The notes under the pieces are model-generated. The model was given only the letters and a program-made list of their open reading frames with translations, did no database searches and had not been told where the DNA came from. 64,000 nt of DNA, taken from assembly GCA_964393035.1 (NCBI GenBank), contig CAYMRX010000003.1, forward strand, positions 385,549-449,548, given 5' to 3'. This stretch comes from Tabrizicola_A sp964393035 (lineage in GTDB: Bacteria; Pseudomonadota; Alphaproteobacteria; Rhodobacterales; Rhodobacteraceae). Of this stretch, positions 1-6,974 are shown piece by piece (position 1 is the first letter of the stretch; each line of letters begins with the position of its first letter). Both the position numbers and the translations under genes were made by a program.

Positions 1-2
1 GC

Positions 3-122
3 CATCAGGTGCCGCAGTGGCTGCGCCTGCCTCCCTTGGGGCAGGCCGTGCAGCAGGTCGCCGAAGCGCACCTGCGCCATGGCGGGTCGGGCGCCTATTA
101 CGTCTATCTGCGCCGCCGCTGA
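3..122 (+). CDS. Smr-domain protein, C-terminal fragment
   Basis: The gene enters from the left edge; only the last 39 codons are present, ending in TGA. The visible peptide (VPQWLRLPPL, then HGGSGAYYVYLRRR) matches the end of Smr (MutS2-related) domain proteins, whose last strand typically reads GGxGAxYVxLRR. Smr domains are associated with nucleic-acid nicking or binding; nothing in this fragment shows activity. The stop abuts the stop of the convergent lipoprotein hydrolase with no spacer. The position beside hslUV agrees with an arrangement I know from Rhodobacteraceae. The family call rests on the short tail and is fairly confident; everything upstream is unseen. Confidence 0.7.
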   Translation, partial: HQVPQWLRLPPLGQAVQQVAEAHLRHGGSGAYYVYLRRR

Positions 123-1223
123 TTACTGGTTCACTTCCGCCGCAATGCCGGTCACCGGGGTCAGCACGATCTGCGTGGCGTTCTGCACCGTCATCACAAC
201 GCCCGACACCAGACCCACCCGCTTGGCGCGATCCGCCTCGAACGCGCCTTCGATCTGGCCGACACTGTCCATCAACCGGATCAGCGCCGGGCTATCCCCC
301 AGCGTGAAATGCCCCGCCCCTTCGCTGAACTGCCCGACATCCATGAACGTCACCTTCAGATCGGCGACCTTTGATACGTCTGACAGCGACCCCAGGCGTT
401 CCTTTTGCCCTGTCAATCGCGCCGAAAGGCCCAGCATCTTGTCGCGGTCCGAGCCGACAATCAGGAAGGGTTGCGGCAGCACCCCTATTGCATGGGCCTG
501 CATGCGGAACAGATCGACGTCGATATCGGGCGAGATCAAAAGTACACCGGCAAGCCGATCCAGCGCCTTGCGGTCACCCCGGATCGCACTTTGGCGCAAC
601 GCCTCCATCGCCAGGTTTGACCCCATGGAATGGGCCACCAAAAGAATCCGCTGCGCCCCCGCGGCCGCCACCTCGTCCATCAACCGTTCCAACCCGTCGC
701 GGGCGAACATTGCGGAGTCGCGATCATAGACATAGCCCAGTGGCCTTGCGGCCGAGGGCCAGGCGTAATGCACCACGGCGCCGGGCAGTTCCAGATCATG
801 CGAGAACTGCGCGATGCGATACAGCCCTTCGGAAAAGTTGTTGTTGTAGCCGTGAATGAAGATGACCGCTTCGTTGCCATGGGCGGCAAGCTGGCGTTTC
901 AGATCGGCCCGAAACGCCTTGTTTTCGGGGTAAAGCACTTCGTTTGTGGTCAGGAAATGCCGCTTGGGATTGGGCGACGCAAAGCGGGACGGCCAGTTGA
1001 TCTCGCCCACCTCCCGCAGCGGGGGGATGGAGATGTCATAACGGGCAAAGTGCAGATCTTCCGACCGGTCAGGCCCAAATCCACCCGTTTCCAGTTGACG
1101 CGTTGTGGCGATGAAAACCGGCGTGACCTGCCCCACCGCTGCCGCCGCCGGGTCAAAGGTGATCGCCCCGCGCGGCGTGCAAGCGAGGAGGAGCGACAGA
1201 CCAAGGGCAAGGGTGATGCGCAA
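123..1223 (-). CDS. alpha/beta hydrolase lipoprotein (DUF900 type)
   Basis: Predicted lipid-anchored serine hydrolase of 366 residues. I chose the TTG at 1223: it follows AAGG by 8 bases and gives a short signal peptide ending in a lipobox, LLLAC, before TPRG. Longer reads run into hslU without a signal. The hydrolase core shows an oxyanion motif (IFIHGYNNN), the nucleophile elbow AHSMGSN, and a late acid/His segment ending GAGHFTL. This is the DUF900 layout (putative esterase/lipase); no substrate can be named. The start lies 14 bases inside the end of hslU's neighbourhood, so it could be the last gene of an hslVU transcript. Confidence is high for the family and moderate for the start. Confidence 0.75.
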   Translation of the reverse strand: MRITLALGLSLLLACTPRGAITFDPAAAAVGQVTPVFIATTRQLETGGFGPDRSEDLHFARYDISIPPLREVGEINWPSRFASPNPKRHFLTTNEVLYPENKAFRADLKRQLAAHGNEAVIFIHGYNNNFSEGLYRIAQFSHDLELPGAVVHYAWPSAARPLGYVYDRDSAMFARDGLERLMDEVAAAGAQRILLVAHSMGSNLAMEALRQSAIRGDRKALDRLAGVLLISPDIDVDLFRMQAHAIGVLPQPFLIVGSDRDKMLGLSARLTGQKERLGSLSDVSKVADLKVTFMDVGQFSEGAGHFTLGDSPALIRLMDSVGQIEGAFEADRAKRVGLVSGVVMTVQNATQIVLTPVTGIAAEVNQ

Positions 1224-1236
1224 GTTGCTGACCTTT

Positions 1237-2535
1237 TTACAGGACGTAGCGTGAAATATCGGCCGATCGAGACAGCGCGCCAAGATGGGTTTCGACAAAG
1301 CCCGCATCCACGGTCACGCTGTCGCCCGACCGATCCGGCGCAGTAAAGGAAAGCTCCTCGAACACCCGTTCCATCACCGTGTAAAGCCTGCGCGCGCCGA
1401 TGTTTTCCACGCTGCGGTTCACCTCGGCGGCAATCCGCGCCAATGCGGCGATGCCATCGGCGGTGAAACTTACCGCGACGTCTTCGGTTGCCATCAGCGC
1501 CGAATACTGCCGGGTCAGGGCATTGTCGGTTTCGGTCAGGATGCGCACGAAATCTTCTTCGGTTAGCGGGGCCAGTTCCACACGGATCGGCAGACGGCCC
1601 TGCAATTCCGGCAAAAGATCCGAGGGTTTCGCGATGTGGAAAGCGCCTGAGGCGATGAACAGGATATGGTCGGTTTTCACCGGGCCGTATTTGGTGGAAA
1701 CGGTCGTGCCCTCGATCAGGGGCAGCAGGTCCCGCTGCACGCCTTCGCGGCTGACATCGGCGCCACGCGCATCGGATCGGGCGCAGATCTTGTCGATTTC
1801 ATCCAGAAAAACGATGCCGTTTTCCTGTACCGCCTCCAGCGCGGCGGCCTTCACCGCCTCGTCGTCCAAAAGCTTGTCGGCCTCTTGGCCAATCAGCAGG
1901 TCATAGCTGTCGGCCACCGTCACCCTTTTGCGGGTGCTGCGCCCGCCAAAGGCTTTGAACAGTTCATTCAACCCCTGCATCTGGTTTTCCATACCCTGCA
2001 TCATGCCGAACATGCCTTGGGGTGCGGCGGTTTCCTGCACCTCGATCTCGATCATGGTGCTGTCAAGTTCGCCCCGTTTCAGCTTGCCGCGAAACATCTC
2101 GCGGGTCTGTTCGCGGGCGTCTTTGCCTGCCAAAGCCTCGATCACGCGGTCTTCGGCGGCCTTTTGGGCGCGGGCGCGCACATCGTCACGCATCCGGGCG
2201 CGGGTGTCGATCATCGCGGCATCCACCAGATCACGGATGATGCTGTCGACATCGCGACCGACATAGCCCACCTCGGTAAACTTGGTCGCCTCCACCTTCA
2301 GGAAGGGTGCTTTCGCCAGCTTGGCCAAGCGCCGGGAAATCTCGGTCTTGCCGACGCCGGTCGGGCCGATCATCAGGATATTCTTGGGGTAAACCTCGTC
2401 GCGCAGATCATCGGCCAGATGCTTGCGCCGCCAGCGGTTGCGCAGGGCCACCGCGACGGCGCGTTTGGCCTCGCGCTGGCCGATGATGTGGCGGTCGAGT
2501 TCCGAGACGATCTCGCGCGGGGTCAGGTTGGTCAT
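1237..2535 (-). CDS. hslU: ATP-dependent protease ATPase subunit HslU
   Basis: AAA+ unfoldase that feeds substrates to the HslV peptidase in the cytoplasm. The 432-residue length is normal. It shows the N-terminal HIIGQREAKRAVAVAL segment, Walker A GPTGVGKT (57-64), the pore loop GYVG (90-93), an inserted I-domain (about 105-235), Walker B IVFLDEID (241-248), and the conserved C-terminal tail ISRYVL that activates HslV. Its ATG overlaps the hslV stop by 4 bases (ATGA), so the two are translationally coupled in the order hslV-hslU. Confidence 0.97.
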   Translation of the reverse strand: MTNLTPREIVSELDRHIIGQREAKRAVAVALRNRWRRKHLADDLRDEVYPKNILMIGPTGVGKTEISRRLAKLAKAPFLKVEATKFTEVGYVGRDVDSIIRDLVDAAMIDTRARMRDDVRARAQKAAEDRVIEALAGKDAREQTREMFRGKLKRGELDSTMIEIEVQETAAPQGMFGMMQGMENQMQGLNELFKAFGGRSTRKRVTVADSYDLLIGQEADKLLDDEAVKAAALEAVQENGIVFLDEIDKICARSDARGADVSREGVQRDLLPLIEGTTVSTKYGPVKTDHILFIASGAFHIAKPSDLLPELQGRLPIRVELAPLTEEDFVRILTETDNALTRQYSALMATEDVAVSFTADGIAALARIAAEVNRSVENIGARRLYTVMERVFEELSFTAPDRSGDSVTVDAGFVETHLGALSRSADISRYVL

Positions 2536-3089
2536 TTGGTGATGGCCTCCACCGTCAGGTTGCCATTGGTGTAAACGCAGATGTCGGCGGCAATCGCCAT
2601 GGCGCGGCGCGCGATGTCTTCGGCCGGCAGATCGCTGTGCATCAGCCCCCGCGCGGCGGCGAGCGCAAAGTTTCCGCCCGAGCCGATGGCGGCCACATCA
2701 TGTTCGGGTTCCAGCACATCGCCCGCGCCGGTGATGACGTAAAGATCGGCCCCATCGGTGACGATCAGCATGGCCTCAAGGTTGCGCAGGTATTTGTCCA
2801 TGCGCCAGTCTTTCGCCAGTTCGACACTGGCCCGCGCCAGTTGCCCCGGCGCGCCTTCCAGCTTTTTCTCCAGCCGTTCCAGCAGGGTAAAGGCATCCGC
2901 GGTGGATCCCGCAAAGCCGCACACCACATCATGCCCGCCCGGCGACAGGCGGCGCACCTTGCGAGCGGTACCTTTGATAACGGTATTGCCCAAGGAAACC
3001 TGCCCGTCGCCTGCCACCACCACCTGGCCACCGCGACGCACCGCCAGAATGGTCGTGCCGTGCCAGCCGGGAAATTTGTCATCCGCCAT
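2532..3089 (-). CDS. hslV: ATP-dependent protease peptidase subunit HslV
   Basis: Threonine peptidase of the HslVU protease, 185 residues. I start at the ATG at 3089 because GGAG lies 6 bases upstream; an earlier in-frame start at 3113 would sit in the promoter region. The alphaproteobacterial form carries a short propeptide: MADDKFPGWHG precedes the TT pair, so Thr12 is the expected N-terminal nucleophile after processing. The motif VVAGDGQVSLG and the GSGGNFALAAAR segment are typical. It is the first gene of the hslVU unit. The spacer upstream holds both the trxA terminator and a candidate promoter. Confidence 0.96.
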   Translation of the reverse strand: MADDKFPGWHGTTILAVRRGGQVVVAGDGQVSLGNTVIKGTARKVRRLSPGGHDVVCGFAGSTADAFTLLERLEKKLEGAPGQLARASVELAKDWRMDKYLRNLEAMLIVTDGADLYVITGAGDVLEPEHDVAAIGSGGNFALAAARGLMHSDLPAEDIARRAMAIAADICVYTNGNLTVEAITK

Positions 3090-3109
3090 GGGGTTCTCCA
3101 TCGTTTGGG

Positions 3110-3138
3110 GCAATATGGAAGCGGTCGCGGGAAAACAA
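3110..3138 (-). promoter_or_regulatory. candidate hslVU promoter
   Basis: On the minus strand TTGTTT (3138-3133) and TATTGC (3115-3110) are 17 bases apart, with GGAG and the hslV ATG shortly downstream. The -35 lies inside the U-tract of the trxA terminator, so the two signals share bases. This is a housekeeping-type reading; I found no clear RpoH-like -10 here. Confidence 0.4.
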
Positions 3139-3164
3139 AAGGGCGGCCACGCAGGACCGCCCTT
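3132..3164 (-). terminator. Rho-independent terminator of trxA transcript
   Basis: An 8-bp stem (3164-3157 with 3146-3139; AAGGGCGG/CCGCCCTT) with a 10-base loop is followed on the minus strand by TTTTGTTTT. It lies 53 bases beyond the trxA stop and ends the leftward tsaE-to-trxA block. Confidence 0.85.
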
Positions 3165-3217
3165 GGAAAAACGCTGACCCGCCGATCAGATCGCGGCCCG
3201 ATCGGGGCGAAGCCAGA

Positions 3218-3544
3218 TCAGATCGCGGATTGAATCCACGTTGCCAGTGCGGCTTTCGGCGCGGCGCCGATCTTGTTCGACACAACCTGCCCGTCCTTGA
3301 ACAGGAACAGCGCCGGGATACCGCGCACGCCCAAGACCGCCGGGCTGTCGGGGTTTTCATCCACGTTGACCTTCACGATCTTGACCTTGCCTGCATATTC
3401 GGCGGCAAGTTCCTCTAGCGCCGGGCCGATCTGGCGGCAGGGGCCGCACCATTCGGCCCAGAAATCGACCACAACGGGAATGTTCGACTTGCGAACTTCG
3501 GCGTCAAAAGTGGCATCGGTGACGGCGACGGTATTGGCACCCAT
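3218..3544 (-). CDS. trxA: thioredoxin
   Basis: Cytoplasmic disulfide reductase of 108 residues, the standard thioredoxin length. The active site WCGPC is at 32-36 and the cis-proline is Pro77 in RGIPALF. AGGAG sits 7 bases before the ATG. It is last in the tsaE-amgK-murU-addB-addA-trxA run and has a clear terminator behind it. A 58-bp gap separates it from addA, so a private promoter is possible. Its N terminus, MGANTVAVTDATFDAEV, is typical of the housekeeping alphaproteobacterial TrxA. Confidence 0.96.
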   Translation of the reverse strand: MGANTVAVTDATFDAEVRKSNIPVVVDFWAEWCGPCRQIGPALEELAAEYAGKVKIVKVNVDENPDSPAVLGVRGIPALFLFKDGQVVSNKIGAAPKAALATWIQSAI

Positions 3545-3602
3545 AGCGGGACTCCTGAGGGAAAAGATCAGAGACTGAAGCTAGGGTTGTGGGGGCGGAA
3601 CG

Positions 3603-6600
3603 TCAAGGGATAGCGGCGCGGTCCAGTGCCGCACTCACGATATCGGGGGCAAGCGGCATCAACAGTGCGTCTCTTGTCCACAGGATGAAGGGTTGCACGG
3701 GGCGGTCGGGATAGACCTGCCGCAGCGCCGCGACATAGGCGCCCATCTGGCGCAGGATCCCTTCGGGCACCAGATCGGCCGATTTCGGTACCACGGTATT
3801 GGATTTGAAATCGACGATGGTGATGCGGTCGGGGGCCACGATCAGCCGGTCGATGCTGCCGTGGATCAGGCTGCTGCCGATCCGCGCGCAGAAAGGCGCC
3901 TCGGCCAGGCTGTCGGGCGCAAAAAGCCATGCAAGGTCGGGCGTTTGCAGCAGTCTTTGCGCCTCATCCAGCGCGTCGCCGCACAGGGTGGCATCAGGGA
4001 TAAGGTTGGCGGCGGCGCTGGGCCAATCCTGTGGGACAAAGGCAGGCAAATGTTCCAAAAGCAGGTGAACCGCCGTGCCGCGCGCCTTGGCCTGATCTTC
4101 GGTCAGGGAAAGGCTTTCGCCGGGCAGGGCCTTGGCGCCGCCAAGGTCCGACGGGGACAGGGGTTGTGCCGGGCGCGCTACCTCGGGGGCGGGTATCTTG
4201 GCCCATGCGGGCAGGGAAGCCTCGGTGTCTTTCGCCCCGGGCGACATCAGGATTGCAGCGGGCCAATCGCCATTGGCCAGGCGCAACACGCCGCCCGCAA
4301 GGGTTTCTGCCCCCCGCGCGCGCATGGCGCGTTCCACCAGCCGATACCACGCCCAATCTTGCACCGGTTTCGGGCCTTCCTTGCGGTCTGTCTTGGCATC
4401 GCCCGCGCCTGCCACGATCAACCAACTTCGCGACCGTGTCAGGGCGACATAAAGCAAGCGCGCGCTTTCGGCAGCCTGATCGGCCTTGCGCCGCGCGCGG
4501 GTGTCGCGGATCGCGGCAGGCGAAGCGTCGGCCGGGGTTTTCCAGACCGGCAGGCCATCGGGCAGGCGGTAGATTTCATCCAGATCGCGCGGGTTGCGGT
4601 CGGTTGTGTCGGGCAGAATGACGATGGGGGCTTCTAGCCCCTTGGCGCCATGCACCGTCATCACGCGGATCTTGTCGCCCGCGCCATCCATCTGACGTTT
4701 GACGGTGATGTCGTCGGTTTCCATCCAGATCAGAAAACCGGTCAGGCTGGGGACTTCGGATTGTTCATAAGCCAGCGCCTGAGACAGCAATTCGTCAATG
4801 CCGTCCTCGGCCTCATCGCCAAGCCGGGCGAGCATGCGCTGGCGCCCGTGATGCCGGGTCAGCACCCTGTCGAGAAGATCAAAGGGCCGCAGAAAATCCG
4901 CCTGATCGCGCAGGTCATGCAACATGCGCAAGGTGTGATCGTCAGCCGGATAGTTGCGCAGCGCCTCCCACAAATAGCCTTTGCGACCATGGGCCAGACG
5001 GAAAAGCTCATCCTCGCTCCAGCCACACAGCGGTGAGCGCAAGACGGCCGCGAGGGAAAGATCGTCTTCTGGCGTGGCGAGGAAGGACAAGAGCGCCGCA
5101 AGGTCTTTGACGGCGAGTTCGCCCCCGAGTTTCAGGCGGTCTGCCCCGGCAATCGGCAGGCCCTGTTGCTTGCAGGCCCGGATGATTTCGCTGAACAAGG
5201 CAGACCGGCGCTGCACAAGGATCAGGAAATCACCGGCATGAATGGCGCGCGGCTGGCCTTTCTCATCGGGAATTGCGGTTCCGGCGGCGATCAGCGCATG
5301 GATTTCTGCGGCGATCTTATTGGCAAGCTGGGCGGTATGGTGGGTTTCGCTGATAAGATCGACAGGGTCATCCCAATTCTCATCTTCTTCGGCTTTGACC
5401 GGTTCGATCAGGGGCCAAAGATCTACCCGCCCGGGCAATTGCGCGTGAAAGGCAAGATGGTTGGGCGCATCCCCCAAAGCCCGGCCAAAGCCTTCGCGGA
5501 AGGTTTCATCCACCAGATTCAAGATGGCCGAGGCGGAGCGGAAAGAGTGCAGCAGTTCCATATCCGCAAAGGTTTTGCTGACGGCGGCGAATTTGGTTTG
5601 AAACAGGGTGTGCTTGTCGTCAAAGGCGGCGACGTCTGCGCCCTGAAAGGAATAGATCGACTGCTTTTTGTCACCCACCACGAACAAGGTGCGCTCGCGG
5701 CCCGCTTGCGCGCCTTCGCCTGCGGTGAATTCTTCGGCCAGAAGTTCGATCACCTTCCACTGGTCGGGCGAGGTGTCTTGCGCCTCATCGACCAGAATGT
5801 GGTCAATGCCGCCGTCCAGCCGATACAGCACCCATTGGGCAACCGAACGGTCGGTCAAAAGGCCCTTTGCCCGCGCGATCAGGTCATCGAAATCGAGCCA
5901 GCCGCGCAGGGACTTGGCCTGTTCGTAGATCGGAAGAAACGCGGTGGCAAAGCGGTGGAGCGCAAGGGTCTTGGTGGCGGCGTCAAGCCCGATGCGGCGC
6001 GGTCGGGCCTGTTCGATGCGCCGCATCAGCGCGTTCAACTGATCCATCCGGTGCGCAAAGCTGATGCGGGCGTTCTTGGTTGGGAAGGCGTCGATCTTGG
6101 CGGTCAGGCGTTTGTCGACGTCTTTGACCTCGTCGCTGTGCAAAAGCAGCTTTTCCAGCCCGATCAATTCGGCAAAGCCCGGGGTGTCGAGGTTGAGCGC
6201 CGCAAGGCGGGTCGCCGCCTTTTGATCATTGGGGCCGCTTGCGTGCAGGATCGGCAAAAGCTCGGCGATCAGGGCGGCCTCATTGCCAAGAAAGCTGTCT
6301 GCCAGCAGCTTGGCCGCGCTATCGGCAGGATCAAGGCCAAAGGCCGCTTTCAGTCCGGCCTCGTCTGCGGTCTGGGTAAAGCCGTGGCGCGCGCCGGTGA
6401 CTTGTTCCATCAGGGCGGTGAAATCCTCGCCCGTATAGATGCTGGCCACTTCCGCCATTATCTCTGGCGCAAGGCTTTCGGCCATTTCCTCGACGATCTG
6501 TGCCCGCAAAAGCTTTGCGGCCCGGTCATCCAGCTCGCGGAAGCCCGGCGAAATGCCCGCCTCCAGCGGAAAGCGGCGCAGAAGCGTGGCGCAAAAGCTG

Positions 6601-6974
6601 TGGATGGTCTGGATGCGCAGGCCGCCCGGCGTTTCCAGCGCGCGTGCAAACAGACGGCGGGCCTTGGCGATATCGGCTTTGCCCAACGCCGTGTCTTCGC
6701 CCAAATTGGCCAGATCGCTGCGCAATTTGTCATCCGCCAGCATCGCCCAATCGCCCAGCCGCTTGAACAGGCGGTTCTGCATCTCGGTCGCGGCGGCCTT
6801 GGTATAGGTCAGGCACAGGATGCGTTGCGGCTCGGTCCCGGCCAGCAGCAACCGGGCAACACGATCAATCAGGACACGGGTTTTGCCCGACCCGGCATTG
6901 GCGGCAACCCAAGAGCTTTGCGCCGGATGGGCGGCTTGAATCTGGCGTTCTGTGGCGTCGTCGCGCGGGGTCAT
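3603..6974 (-). CDS. addA: AddA helicase-nuclease subunit
   Basis: Large subunit of the AddAB double-strand-break resection enzyme, the alphaproteobacterial counterpart of RecBCD, 1123 residues. It shows a UvrD-type helicase: Walker A ANAGSGKT (25-32), ILCLTYTKAAA, HILVDEAQDTSPDQW, VVGDKKQSIYSFQGAD, VMTVHGAKGLEAPIV and LYVALTRSRS. The C-terminal RecB-type nuclease has GSIDRL and VDFKSN (1054-1059). Its ATG overlaps the addB stop by 4 bases (ATGA), so the subunits are coupled. Length and motif order are complete. Confidence 0.95.
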   Translation of the reverse strand: MTPRDDATERQIQAAHPAQSSWVAANAGSGKTRVLIDRVARLLLAGTEPQRILCLTYTKAAATEMQNRLFKRLGDWAMLADDKLRSDLANLGEDTALGKADIAKARRLFARALETPGGLRIQTIHSFCATLLRRFPLEAGISPGFRELDDRAAKLLRAQIVEEMAESLAPEIMAEVASIYTGEDFTALMEQVTGARHGFTQTADEAGLKAAFGLDPADSAAKLLADSFLGNEAALIAELLPILHASGPNDQKAATRLAALNLDTPGFAELIGLEKLLLHSDEVKDVDKRLTAKIDAFPTKNARISFAHRMDQLNALMRRIEQARPRRIGLDAATKTLALHRFATAFLPIYEQAKSLRGWLDFDDLIARAKGLLTDRSVAQWVLYRLDGGIDHILVDEAQDTSPDQWKVIELLAEEFTAGEGAQAGRERTLFVVGDKKQSIYSFQGADVAAFDDKHTLFQTKFAAVSKTFADMELLHSFRSASAILNLVDETFREGFGRALGDAPNHLAFHAQLPGRVDLWPLIEPVKAEEDENWDDPVDLISETHHTAQLANKIAAEIHALIAAGTAIPDEKGQPRAIHAGDFLILVQRRSALFSEIIRACKQQGLPIAGADRLKLGGELAVKDLAALLSFLATPEDDLSLAAVLRSPLCGWSEDELFRLAHGRKGYLWEALRNYPADDHTLRMLHDLRDQADFLRPFDLLDRVLTRHHGRQRMLARLGDEAEDGIDELLSQALAYEQSEVPSLTGFLIWMETDDITVKRQMDGAGDKIRVMTVHGAKGLEAPIVILPDTTDRNPRDLDEIYRLPDGLPVWKTPADASPAAIRDTRARRKADQAAESARLLYVALTRSRSWLIVAGAGDAKTDRKEGPKPVQDWAWYRLVERAMRARGAETLAGGVLRLANGDWPAAILMSPGAKDTEASLPAWAKIPAPEVARPAQPLSPSDLGGAKALPGESLSLTEDQAKARGTAVHLLLEHLPAFVPQDWPSAAANLIPDATLCGDALDEAQRLLQTPDLAWLFAPDSLAEAPFCARIGSSLIHGSIDRLIVAPDRITIVDFKSNTVVPKSADLVPEGILRQMGAYVAALRQVYPDRPVQPFILWTRDALLMPLAPDIVSAALDRAAIP

